A stretch of DNA of 64,000 bases from an uncultured Mediterraneibacter sp. (GTDB lineage: Bacteria; Bacillota; Clostridia; Lachnospirales; Lachnospiraceae), in contig CALWMN010000007.1 of the NCBI GenBank assembly GCA_944381935.1, positions 62,001 through 126,000 on the forward strand. Direction: 5' to 3'. A program made the translations under genes and the position numbers. The notes below the pieces were generated by a model that was given only the letters and a program-made list of their open reading frames with translations, was not told the DNA's origin and did not search any database. Positions within the stretch are counted from its first letter, which is position 1. Every line of letters begins with the position of its first letter. This document shows, one piece after another, positions 16,654-25,556 of the stretch.

Positions 16654-17307
16654 ATGGCAGAAAAGGTAGTATCGTTTATACCAATCAAGCTGAATAATCA
16701 GCGTTTACCGGGGAAAAATCTGATGGATCTAGCGGGCAAACCCTTGTGTAACTATATATTTCAAACAGTGAAACAGATTAATTCGATTGACGAAAAATAT
16801 GTTTATTGTAGTGATGACAGAATCAAAGATTATATTCCGGAAGGTCTGTCTTATTTGAAAAGAGATACTTACCTGGATGGATATCAGGTAAAAGGTCTTG
16901 AAATAATTGAATATTTCTTAAAGGATGTTGTGGCGGATGTCTATGTGCTGACACATGTTACACAACCGTTTACCCGGGTAGCTTCTATAGAAAATGCGCT
17001 GAATAAAGTATTGTATGAGGGATATGATTCTGCATTTAGCTGTGTGAAATTACAGGACTATTGTTGGTATCAGGGCAAGCCTTTTAATTACGATATGAAG
17101 AACATAGTAACGACGCAGAACCTGGAACCGATTTATATGGAAACAGGCGCCTTCTTTATATTCAGAAGAGAGGTTTTTGAGAAACTGCATCAGCGAATTG
17201 GCTCAAACCCTTATATGTATGTGATAGATCAGTTTGAGGCGGTAGATATTGACACTGCAGAAGACTTTGAATTTGCAAAGGTAGTTGCAGAGTATTTGAA
17301 GGGGTGA
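16654..17307 (+). CDS. CMP-sugar (nonulosonate-type) cytidylyltransferase
   Basis: The 217-residue protein starts VVSFIPIKLNNQRLPGKNLM, the CTP-binding loop of NeuA/KdsB-like enzymes, and carries LTHVTQPFTR near 90 and EAVDIDTAEDFEFA near the end, where the second metal-binding acids lie. These enzymes couple acidic nine- or eight-carbon sugars to CMP. It is 4 nt before an aldolase gene and followed by a KdsC-like phosphatase, the three-gene order expected for making and activating an acidic sugar. The actual sugar is not predictable. Confidence 0.85.
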   Translation: MAEKVVSFIPIKLNNQRLPGKNLMDLAGKPLCNYIFQTVKQINSIDEKYVYCSDDRIKDYIPEGLSYLKRDTYLDGYQVKGLEIIEYFLKDVVADVYVLTHVTQPFTRVASIENALNKVLYEGYDSAFSCVKLQDYCWYQGKPFNYDMKNIVTTQNLEPIYMETGAFFIFRREVFEKLHQRIGSNPYMYVIDQFEAVDIDTAEDFEFAKVVAEYLKG

Positions 17308-17311
17308 CTGT

Positions 17312-18937
17312 ATGAAGAATATACAAATACTTGATTGTACATTGCGAGATGGTGGGAGGATCATTGACTGCGCTTTTAAAGATGACGTAATACGAGAAAT
17401 GACGGAGAAACTGATAAATGCGGGAATTGATATTGTTGAAGTGGGATTTTTAAGGGATAAGCGGAATACAGATTATGAGGGTAATTCTACTTTTTTTACG
17501 AAAGTTTCACAGATAGAACCCTTTATTCCCCAAAATTGTGATGGAAAAATGTGCGTTGCATTTATAGATTTCCATATGTATGATTTTGATGACCTTGAGC
17601 CATGCAATGGGAAATCTGTTACGGGAATCAGAGTCGGTTTTACAAAAAAGCAATGGGATGAAGAGCGTCAAGAACTTAAGAGATGCTTTTTGAGAGTTAA
17701 AGAGCAAGGGTATAAACTGATGGTGCAGGGAGTTAATTCTCTGGCATATTCAGATAGGGAATTACTGGATGTAGTAGATATGCTTAATGAAATAGAGCCA
17801 TACAGCTTCGGAATTGTAGATACATATGGAGCTATGTATCTGGATGATATTGTGCATTACTATAATCTTGTTGACTATAATTTAAAACCCAACATACATA
17901 TTGATATTCATTCACACAATAATTTTCAATTGTCGTTTGCATTTGCGCAGGAGATTATTTCTTTGAGTAATCAAAAAAGGGGCATTATTCTGGATGCAAC
18001 ATTGAATGGCATGGGAAAGTGTGCAGGAAACCTTAATACTGAATTAGTTGTGGACTATTTGGTCAGAAAAAAGTATTATCATTATGATTTTGAAGCAATT
18101 TTAGATATTATTGATGATTATATTTACGATATAAAGCAGCATCAGGGGTGGGGATATTCTATCCCTGCTTTTATGGCGGGCATTTATAAATCGCACCCTA
18201 ACAATGTGATTTATCTTACAAAGAAATATCGAATGGGTGCAAAGGATATTGGCAATATCATCTTTATGATTGATGAAGAAATGCGTCAGCGCTATGATTA
18301 TGATAATATAGAACGTTTGTATATTGAATACAATAACGGAAAACTGAATGATGATGAAAACATCCAGATGTTGAGAAAGGAAATGGAAGGCAGGGATGTG
18401 CTGGTTATTGTTCCAGGACACACTATTACTGAATACGAAGAAAAAATCGACTCATTTGTAGAAAAAAATAATCCAATTATAATAAGTGTTAATTTTTACT
18501 CAAAATACGAGAGCAGTTATGTATTCTGGGGAAATAAGAAACGTTTTCGCATAGAAGATGAAAGAAACAGCTCTTATCGGAATATTATCTGTTCAAATGT
18601 CCATGAACAAATGCCTGGATTATGTGTAGTGAATTTTTATTCTCTTATTAATAAAGGATATAAATATTTTGACAATTCAACCATAATGTTGCTGAATCTT
18701 CTCAGAAAAGTTAAAGTGAAAAAAATCACACTAGCAGGATTTGACGGTTTTGATGAAAAGCTCAAAGAAAATTTTATAGACAAATCTTTCCATAATGACA
18801 GGCATATAGGTATCTTTAAAGAACTAAACCAGGAATTGGAAGAAATGTTAGGGCAGTATGTATCTACAGTGAAGAATGAATGTGAGTTATCATTTCTTAC
18901 ATCGAGCAAATTTGAAAAAGTTGTCAGAGAGCAATAA
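17312..18937 (+). CDS. DRE-TIM (HMG-CoA lyase-like) aldolase with extra C-terminal domain
   Basis: The 541-residue protein begins MKNIQILDCTLRDGGR, the metal- and substrate-binding loop of DRE-TIM metallolyases such as 4-hydroxy-2-oxovalerate aldolase. The metal-binding HIDIHSHNNFQ motif is near 196-206, and NGMGKCAGNLNTE near 233-245 marks the barrel end. Residues from about 350 form a second domain (VLVIVPGHTITEYEEKI) that I do not recognise. Such proteins occur in surface-glycan clusters with unknown reaction; cleavage or formation of a pyruvate-containing sugar is plausible. Here it takes the place where NeuB would stand in a sialic-acid-type pathway. It could therefore build an ulosonic acid from pyruvate rather than PEP. 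Confidence 0.75.
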   Translation: MKNIQILDCTLRDGGRIIDCAFKDDVIREMTEKLINAGIDIVEVGFLRDKRNTDYEGNSTFFTKVSQIEPFIPQNCDGKMCVAFIDFHMYDFDDLEPCNGKSVTGIRVGFTKKQWDEERQELKRCFLRVKEQGYKLMVQGVNSLAYSDRELLDVVDMLNEIEPYSFGIVDTYGAMYLDDIVHYYNLVDYNLKPNIHIDIHSHNNFQLSFAFAQEIISLSNQKRGIILDATLNGMGKCAGNLNTELVVDYLVRKKYYHYDFEAILDIIDDYIYDIKQHQGWGYSIPAFMAGIYKSHPNNVIYLTKKYRMGAKDIGNIIFMIDEEMRQRYDYDNIERLYIEYNNGKLNDDENIQMLRKEMEGRDVLVIVPGHTITEYEEKIDSFVEKNNPIIISVNFYSKYESSYVFWGNKKRFRIEDERNSSYRNIICSNVHEQMPGLCVVNFYSLINKGYKYFDNSTIMLLNLLRKVKVKKITLAGFDGFDEKLKENFIDKSFHNDRHIGIFKELNQELEEMLGQYVSTVKNECELSFLTSSKFEKVVREQ

Positions 18938-19018
18938 GCATTAGATAGAGCTCTACTATCTGCAGGTTCTATCGTTTTGCAAACACCTAAATTCTGGTTA
19001 AAAGGGAAAAGGAGTAGA

Positions 19019-19498
19019 ATGGATAAAAAAATTAAAGTATTTGTCATGGATGTTGATGGCACGTTAACCGATGGAAAAATTTATATGGGTGAAAACGGCG
19101 AACTGTTTAAAGTGTTTCATATAAAAGATGGATATGGCATTCATGATATATTATCCAAACGGGGGGTTATTACAGTCATTCTGACAGGGAGGACGTCAAA
19201 AATTGTGTTGCAAAGAAGCAAGGAACTGGAAATAGATTATGTGTTTCAGAATGTAAAGGACAAAGAACTTGCTATTTGTCAATTACTGGATAAACTGAAT
19301 CTTAGTTTGGATGAGACAGCATATGTAGGAGACGATATCATCGATCTGTCGGCGATGAAACTGTGTAAAGTGAAGGGATGTCCGGTTGATGCAGTCTATC
19401 AGGTAAAAGAAATCTGTGATTTTGTTTCAGACAAAAAAGGAGGTGAAGGTGCCGTCAGAGATTTTATTGAATGGATGAAGGGTAAAGAGCTGATATAG
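19019..19498 (+). CDS. KdsC-like HAD phosphatase
   Basis: The 159-residue protein starts at ATG 19019 after AAAAGGAG. It shows VFVMDVDGTLTDG with catalytic D11 and D13, ILTGRTS (motif II), and AYVGDDIIDLSAM (motif IV), without a cap domain. This is the form of the tetrameric KdsC group that removes phosphate from 8- or 9-carbon ulosonic acid phosphates. It completes an aldolase, phosphatase and CMP-synthetase set in this cassette. The opposite cassette has the same phosphatase fused to its CMP-synthetase. Confidence 0.85.
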   Translation: MDKKIKVFVMDVDGTLTDGKIYMGENGELFKVFHIKDGYGIHDILSKRGVITVILTGRTSKIVLQRSKELEIDYVFQNVKDKELAICQLLDKLNLSLDETAYVGDDIIDLSAMKLCKVKGCPVDAVYQVKEICDFVSDKKGGEGAVRDFIEWMKGKELI

Positions 19499-19588
19499 AG
19501 ACAAGCTTTAAACACCTGTGTTTTATACTATAGGACAAATTATCTAATCTATGGGGAGATTTTCCGCGAACAGGAAAGGGAAAGAACT

Positions 19589-21963
19589 ATGTGTTTAGAA
19601 AAAGAGATATGCAGACTCGTTAAATTAAATAAAGATATCATTATTACGTCTTTCAAGAGCCAGGGATATAAAAACCTTTACCTGGCTGAAGAACCGCTTG
19701 TTGAAATTTTTAGGGGGGGTATGAGAATTTTATAAAAACCCGGCTTACCGAAGAAGATAAAGGCGCGCGGACAGCAGTGCTTACAGTTTTCAAAAGTCGG
19801 AAAATAGTCGAACTGGAAAGGGACTTTCCGAATGTGGACATTTATGTGATGTCTGAGGAATATGCCAGGATGGAGAGACGTCTGACAGAGGTCACAGAGG
19901 AGATGCTTTTACAGTATTTGGCGCTTTTTGGATATGACGGCATCCGGGTTGAGGGAGAGGGAGCTATAATGGACAGATTCAGATTTCTGTCAAGACATGT
20001 CCAGAAGAAAGGCTTCCATCAGAACATTCTTTGCGTAACAGAATATATGGAAACAGAAAACAGTCAGGCATCTTGCGGATATTACAGAATCGGAATACGT
20101 GATGTTTTATATGAGCTGAGCAGGTTTTCTGTTTTTCCGGATGAGATAAGGCTGAAATTGAATTGTCCGGAACAATTCAGGAATTTTCTGAAACGTTCGA
20201 TCGAGACACTCGGAGAGGAAGGTTGGCGGGTTGCTTTTGCAGACATAACGCCGCTCTCGGAGTATCTGTCTAATGAATATCACTGGGTAGAGTACATGGA
20301 GGATATAAAAGGGACATATATTCCGGGCGAAAAAATCTATGTACTTAAGAATGGAAACCTGTCGAAATTTCATCAATTCTATAATGAGAATAAGGAAACC
20401 GCCTGGATTGAAAGCCGCAGGCGGATTCACTTCTTAAAAAAATGGTGCATAGAATTACTGATAGAATATTTCAGGGGAAAACTGGGAGATCATAAAGTCT
20501 CTATGTATTTCCTTACATGGGATTGGGCGTATAACCATCCATTGTTTCCCCAGGAGAAAATTACTTCCGAACAAATAAGCAAAAGAAACCAGTACCAACT
20601 CTACAAAATCCGTGAGAATTTGGATAAAAGTGTTCCGTTTTTAGAAAAAATATATGGAAAAAAATATTCGGCGAATTATGTAAAAAATATCATGGATATT
20701 CCGAATACACTTAAACTGGACAAGGGTAAAATCAGACATGAAAATCACAGCAGCCAGTATATTAATGTTACAAGCGGTGAAAGATATACACCGGGACAGC
20801 CAGATGACAGCAGACATACTATATATTTCCTGGGATCATGTGTCTTTTTTGGATATGCGGTTGAAGATGGAGAGACGATAGCAGGATATCTGCAAAAAAA
20901 GATTAATACTGTTTACAGTGACTGGCGCGTGGTCAATATGGGAGTGTGGGGGGCAGGCATTGAATCAGTATATAAAAACCTTTATGATATGAAACTGCGA
21001 AAAGGAGATATTGTGGTCGCAGGCTATGGAGCCTGGATGCCTTTTCAGGAGAATGGTAAGAAATATGATGTCAGCGCATCGTTAAACAGTTCGGCTATGA
21101 AAGAGCAGCCTTATTTTAACGTGATTTCTCACAGTAATCATAAGGGGTATAAAATAATTGCTGATAAACTATGGACAATAATAAAAGACAGAGTCGCAGA
21201 AACGGATGATTCTGATCTGGGTTCTTTTTACCTGGAGCCGCCGGTCAGCCGGGAAAGCGTACAGGAAGATCCATATTATGCGCAGGCGGCAGAGTACATC
21301 AGCAAGGTAAAAGCAGAAACTCCGAAGAATTGGAAAGAAGGGGTGCGCGGTGCAATTGTAATGAACTGTAATCCATTTACTCTGGGACATCAGTACCTGA
21401 TCCGGCAGTCGGCAGCAAAAGTGGATTATCTTTATATTTTTGTAGTCGAAGAAGACAAATCGTTCTTTCCATTCAAGGACAGAATCGAGCTGGTAAAGAA
21501 GGGGACACAGGATATAAAAAATGTGATTGTAGTGCCAAGTGGGAAACTTATTATCAGTTCCGTAACTTTTCCCGGATATTTTTTAAAGGATTCCCCGGAC
21601 AGCGTGGGAGTCGATACCTCCCTTGATGTGGATATCTTTGGAAAGTATATTGCCTCTCCGCTGGGTATTACAAAGAGATTTGTCGGGGAAGAGCCAATAG
21701 ACATGGTGACACGAAGCTACAATGAAAGCATGAAAGAGATACTCCCAAGATACGGCATAGAAGTGGATGAAATAAAAAGAAAAGAGAAAGATGGAGGCGT
21801 GATCAGCGCCTCGAGAGTCAGAAAAGCGCTGCAAACCAGCGACTTTGATTCAATACGGAAACTGGTTCCAGAGACAACATATGAGTATTTGTGGGAAAAC
21901 AGAGAAAGATTTATCTTTTCGGCTACGGAAGCAAAGAGGAATCTGACTTTGAAAAATGTGTAG
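19589..21963 (+). pseudogene. Three-domain CitC-like fusion protein, frameshifted at a G7 run
   Basis: ATG 19589 opens a frame homologous to the 11521-12321 protein. At G7 (19713-19719) it runs into a stop after FRGGMRIL, while the rest continues in another frame (ENFIKTRLTEED onward) to 21963. Eight G, or five, would restore one frame of about 790 codons. Domains: unknown N-terminal domain about 1-260; SGNH-hydrolase-like part about 385-500 (FLGSCVFFGYAVED, NMGVWGAG); and a C-terminal part from about 590 resembling citrate lyase ligase CitC: GAIVMNCNPFTLGHQYLI, VVEEDKSFFPF, GVDTSLDVDIFG and ISASRVRKAL. That part should transfer a nucleotide to a small substrate. It may be phase-variable, dead, or a sequencing error. 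Confidence 0.7.
19713..19719 (+). repeat. G7 homopolymer at the frameshift of the CitC-like fusion gene
   Basis: Seven consecutive G fall at codon 42 of the frame starting at 19589. The downstream frame is offset so that G8 or G5 would be in frame. The paralogue at 11521 has six G followed by C at the homologous site and is in frame. Runs like this are slippage-prone and serve as on/off switches in Campylobacter flagellin-modification genes. Confidence 0.6.
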
Positions 21964-22027
21964 GGGTTGATTGAAGATATAGTCATATCATGATATAATG
22001 TGATTATAAAATTGACGGGAAAATAAT

Positions 22028-22219
22028 AAAGCTGTTATTATCACTGTGAACGGACGGGGAGATACCGAATCACTTTCTTATGAGGAATACAAAAAGATGA
22101 AATCAAGGATTGAACTTCTGGAAATTTTATTGGCGGCAGAAGATGATGTAAAAAATGGAAGAGTTGAACCAATTGAAAACACTTTCCAGGATCTAAGGCG
22201 GATACTGAAGGAGAAATAA
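22028..22219 (+). pseudogene. Antitoxin remnant (Phd/YefM-like), N-terminus missing
   Basis: The frame reads KAVIITVNGRGDTESLSYEE then YKKMKSRIELLEILLAAEDD, typical of the second half of Phd/YefM-type antitoxins, which bind toxin and repress their own promoter. An in-frame stop lies just upstream and no start codon with a ribosome site is present, so about the first 30 codons are gone. It ends one base before a truncated toxin. Confidence 0.62.
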
Positions 22220-22220
22220 T

Positions 22221-22319
22221 ATGAAGTATACAGTTGTCCGCACAGACATCGCAGATGAGCAGATCCGTGAGATCATCCTTTATATCAATGAGAATTTTGG
22301 ATCAGAGACTGCATTATAG
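22221..22319 (+). pseudogene. RelE/ParE toxin fragment
   Basis: Thirty-two codons (MKYTVVRTDIADEQIREIIL, then YINENFGSETAL) match the start of RelE/ParE-family toxins, followed by a stop. GGAG of the antitoxin end serves as ribosome site. The family is usually about 90-100 residues, so two thirds is missing. A terminator-like hairpin follows. Confidence 0.62.
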
Positions 22320-22332
22320 AAATATTAGCATA

Positions 22333-22378
22333 ATGGGGGCAGCTATCAGGAGTAAATTCTGATGGCTGCTCCCATTTT
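22333..22378 (+). terminator. Hairpin terminator after the toxin-antitoxin remnant
   Basis: ATGGGGGCAGCTATCAG pairs with CTGATGGCTGCTCCCAT around an AGTAAATT loop with few mismatches, followed by TTTTAT. It closes the + strand sugar cassette before the restriction-modification pair. Confidence 0.7.
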
Positions 22379-22482
22379 ATTCTGACTCATACTTGCCAGA
22401 GGTGAAGATTGCCTTTCCGCGTTTTGTATGCTAGAATGATGTCTGAATAGTTATGTCTATTACATACAAGGAAGTAAAAAGT

Positions 22483-23358
22483 ATGAGAAATTTCAGAGAT
22501 TTTGCCCCAGATGAGCGGCGCAATTATATAACCCTTTCAGCAGGTGAGTATTATCCAGATATTCTTGAGGATGCTTGCAGTTTATATTTACCGGTATTGG
22601 AAACATTTTCAAGAATGTTACATAGATCAGAAAGCTCTACAGCATTATTTATGAATATAACGCAGGCGCCTAATCAATGGATGCGTATTCAGCTTTCCAG
22701 AGTGTTTAGAAAATATGTTTCGCCCGAAACGCCTGTTGAAATGCTTAAGACAAAATCGAAAGCAGAGAAAACATGCCGTGACTTTGGTGATGGATTTAGA
22801 CCCATTCATATAGTTCAAGAGCGTTTTGACTCTCGTCCCTTACCAGATGAAGCGTTATGTGCTTTACTTTGGGAATATAAGAACAGAGGGAAGAAAGGAT
22901 ATGACCTTACAGATAAATTTTTTGATATGATTCAGGGAAAATTTCCTGATATGCATATCTGGGGACCGAGAGGAGCCGGTGCTGATATTCAGGCAGCTGA
23001 ACTATGGAGCGATTATCCGAACAATAGTAGACCGCTGGATTTTGTTATTTCATCAAAAGATAAAAAAGTCATATATGCTGTTGGACTTGCTCGATATGAT
23101 GGAGATAGAGGGGGAGCGCAGGAGGATGATAGAACAGGTGGCTATAAAAACTGTGCTGATGAGGTTTTAAGCTATGTTCATTCGCATGGATTAAAGACTA
23201 AAGTAATATTTCTAAATGATGGACCAGGTTTACTGTTAGGCTCTATGTGGGAAGATTATTCCCGTATAGAAGAACGTTATCCTAATGAAGTTAAGGTTCT
23301 CACATTGAGAATGATAGATGAGAGATTAACTAGGTCGTGGATAAAAGGAGAAGATTAA
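22483..23358 (+). CDS. Putative type II restriction endonuclease
   Basis: The 291-residue protein starts at ATG 22483 after AAGGAAG (an earlier ATG at 22453 has no ribosome site). It ends one base before a DNA methyltransferase, the usual layout of a type II pair. The segment RPLDFVISSKDKKVIYAVG followed by LARYDGDRGGAQEDDRTGGY near 190-225 has the look of a nuclease core with an acid on a beta strand, but I cannot place it in a named family or predict its site. Identification as the nuclease rests largely on the neighbour. No frameshift or stop interrupts it. Confidence 0.6.
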   Translation: MRNFRDFAPDERRNYITLSAGEYYPDILEDACSLYLPVLETFSRMLHRSESSTALFMNITQAPNQWMRIQLSRVFRKYVSPETPVEMLKTKSKAEKTCRDFGDGFRPIHIVQERFDSRPLPDEALCALLWEYKNRGKKGYDLTDKFFDMIQGKFPDMHIWGPRGAGADIQAAELWSDYPNNSRPLDFVISSKDKKVIYAVGLARYDGDRGGAQEDDRTGGYKNCADEVLSYVHSHGLKTKVIFLNDGPGLLLGSMWEDYSRIEERYPNEVKVLTLRMIDERLTRSWIKGED

Positions 23359-23359
23359 T

Positions 23360-24619
23360 ATGGCGACAGGGGTACCGCCCAAAGAAATACAAAAGCGTAA
23401 AAAAATTTCTATTAGTCTATCCTATGAGGGCAAAGAAGCTGCTGAAAGTGTGTTAAATTATGCAGGAAAGCCATTTGAAGTACAATTTCCAATAAATGGA
23501 ACTGGAAAAAATCTTTTCTTTTTTGGTGATAATATAGACGCATTAGCGTATTTGCTAAAAAATGGATATAAAAATAAAATAAAATTAATTTATATTGATC
23601 CGCCGTTCGCAACTACATCAAACTTTGTTAATCGCCGACAGGAACACGCTTATAGCGATTCACTTTGCGGTGGTGAGTATGTTGAATTTTTGCGTAAAAG
23701 ATTAATTTTATTACGGGAATTATTATCTGAGAAAGGCTCTATTTATCTTCATTTAGACAATAAAATGGCTTTTACAATGAAATTGGTAATGGATGAAATT
23801 TTTGGAGAAGATAATTGTAGAGCCTTTATTACAAGGAAAAAGTGTAGTACAAAGAATTACACTAAAAATACTTTTGGAAATATTTCAGACTATATCATGT
23901 TTTATTCTAAAACAGCTAATTATACATGGAACAGACCATATGATCCCTGGGAATATGACCGCATGATTGAGCAATATCCATGTATTGACGAAAAAACGGG
24001 ACGACGTTATAAAAAAGTACCTGTTCATGCTCCGGGGATCAGAAATGGGGCGACAGGAAAGGAATGGAGAGGTAAATTGCCTCCTACAGGCAAGCATTGG
24101 CAATATACGCCAGACAGACTGGATGAATTAGACGCTGCTGGAGAGATATATTGGAGTCCCACAGGAAATCCCAGGCGTAAAGTTTTTTGTGACCCATCAA
24201 AGGGAGTCCCAGTACAGGATATTTGGTTAAATTATAGGGATTCAATTAACCAGGCTCAAAAGACAACGGGGTATCCAACTGAAAAAAATATGGATATGTT
24301 AAAAATGATTGTAACAGCATCATCTGATCCTGGGGATATAGTTCTGGATTGCTTTGCTGGAAGTGGAACAACTTTAGGGGCAGCTTTTGAGAAGAACCGC
24401 TATTGGATTGGGGCAGATAATAGTCTTGAAAGTCTGAAAGCTGTTCTCAAACGTTTTACAGATGGACTTGATGTTTATGGTGATTATGTAAATACTATGA
24501 CATATGAACAAAGCACTTTAGATTTGGAAGAAAAGTGTCCATTTACTATTTTGACATTAAAAGAAGCTGAATCTTGTGTAAGAAAGATGTGCTACATTGA
24601 AAAACAAAAAATAGTTTAA
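23360..24619 (+). CDS. Site-specific DNA methyltransferase, beta class (N6-adenine or N4-cytosine)
   Basis: The 419-residue protein has the beta-class order: motif IV DPPF at 80-83 (LIYIDPPFATTSNFV) first, and motif I near the end in VLDCFAGSGTT at 328-338. In between lie YVEFLRKRLILLRELLSEKG (motif V region) and a target-recognition part about 150-300. It flips and methylates an adenine or cytosine in the recognition site and would protect the host from the nuclease encoded just upstream. AAAGGAG precedes the ATG. A decayed second copy of this gene sits at 33.77-34.09 kb. Confidence 0.87.
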   Translation: MATGVPPKEIQKRKKISISLSYEGKEAAESVLNYAGKPFEVQFPINGTGKNLFFFGDNIDALAYLLKNGYKNKIKLIYIDPPFATTSNFVNRRQEHAYSDSLCGGEYVEFLRKRLILLRELLSEKGSIYLHLDNKMAFTMKLVMDEIFGEDNCRAFITRKKCSTKNYTKNTFGNISDYIMFYSKTANYTWNRPYDPWEYDRMIEQYPCIDEKTGRRYKKVPVHAPGIRNGATGKEWRGKLPPTGKHWQYTPDRLDELDAAGEIYWSPTGNPRRKVFCDPSKGVPVQDIWLNYRDSINQAQKTTGYPTEKNMDMLKMIVTASSDPGDIVLDCFAGSGTTLGAAFEKNRYWIGADNSLESLKAVLKRFTDGLDVYGDYVNTMTYEQSTLDLEEKCPFTILTLKEAESCVRKMCYIEKQKIV

Positions 24620-24620
24620 G

Positions 24621-24662
24621 GGAGACCGTTTCAAGCTCCCCACAAAATTTGAAACGGTCTCC
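24621..24662. terminator. Hairpin between convergent genes
   Basis: GGAGACCGTTTCAA (24621-24634) and TTGAAACGGTCTCC (24649-24662) form a perfect 14-bp stem directly between the convergent methyltransferase gene and the - strand sugar operon. No strong T run on the + side; T-rich sequence follows on the - side. Confidence 0.6.
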
Positions 24663-24676
24663 GCAGAGTCGCTGCC

Positions 24677-25540
24677 TCAAACCCTCTCCCATATCTGATA
24701 AATCGTATCGGATAATTTTTCTGTCTTTAATACCTTATTGTATGCCTCTGACAAGGCAGGCTCATTGAATATGTTGAATACATGCTGCCCTCCTGGCTTT
24801 CCCTGGGCCAGCCAGTACAGGTGATTTGCCAGGGGATATCTTTGATAGAAATCCAATCTTACAGGGCGAAATTTTCCTGTCGATAAGATCATCCTTTTTA
24901 ATGTTTCCTCCGTATAGAGGATCAAATGAGCGCTCCAATAGGTAAAGTCGGCAAACGCCTTGTTTTCATATAACGTTAAAAGGGCGTCGTCCGCATTTGG
25001 TACTTCTATGATAAGGCGCCCCCCCCACCTCATATGTAATGCAATTTTTTGAAGCCATAGTTGAGGCGCTTCTAAATGTTCCAGTACATGAAAAAGTGTA
25101 ATGACGTCAAACTTTTCCTCATATTCATCAATCTCTCTTTTACAGGTAATTCCTTTACTGTTTAAGTACTCCCTTTCTTCATGCCCCAATTCCACGCCTG
25201 CACAGTAATCTGATACAGCCTGTATTCTTGACAGATATCCTCCAAATCCACAGCCAAAATCGAGCACATTCCTGGAACTACATTCTTTCTTCGTCATCTG
25301 ATAGCGGCGTTCGTCGTCCTCTTCACATAATTTTAAATGCTCCTGGGGAGAAAGCTTTGCCGTATTTGTGCTAAGATGCATAAAACCTGCTTCATAATCA
25401 TTATGGTTAAATTTCGATAGAAATTTAATATTGCAGTCCTGACAGATATATACATCGATATCAGAATTATCACGTACTCCCTTATGAATGAGAGAAACAT
25501 TCTTGCTGGAACATAATGGGCAAGATAATACTGTCGGCAT
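24677..25540 (-). CDS. Zinc-ribbon SAM-dependent methyltransferase (opposite cassette)
   Basis: The 287-residue protein starts at ATG 25540 after GAGGAGTG. It opens with a zinc ribbon (CPLCSSKN near 7-14, CQDCNIKF near 33-40). A class I methyltransferase follows: NVLDFGCGFGGYLSRI is motif I and FDVITLFHVLEHLEAPQLWL covers the next acid. It is the last gene of the - strand sugar operon and the counterpart of the zinc-ribbon methyltransferase at 15.7 kb. It contains a G8 run (25019-25026) in the codons for WGGR, presently in frame. Confidence 0.8.
   Translation of the reverse strand: MPTVLSCPLCSSKNVSLIHKGVRDNSDIDVYICQDCNIKFLSKFNHNDYEAGFMHLSTNTAKLSPQEHLKLCEEDDERRYQMTKKECSSRNVLDFGCGFGGYLSRIQAVSDYCAGVELGHEEREYLNSKGITCKREIDEYEEKFDVITLFHVLEHLEAPQLWLQKIALHMRWGGRLIIEVPNADDALLTLYENKAFADFTYWSAHLILYTEETLKRMILSTGKFRPVRLDFYQRYPLANHLYWLAQGKPGGQHVFNIFNEPALSEAYNKVLKTEKLSDTIYQIWERV
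25019..25026 (-). repeat. G8 homopolymer within the zinc-ribbon methyltransferase
   Basis: Eight C on the + strand are eight G on the coding strand. The frame is intact at this length; loss or gain of one G would truncate the protein near two thirds of its length. Confidence 0.55.
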
Positions 25541-25556
25541 AAAAAACACTCCTCAA

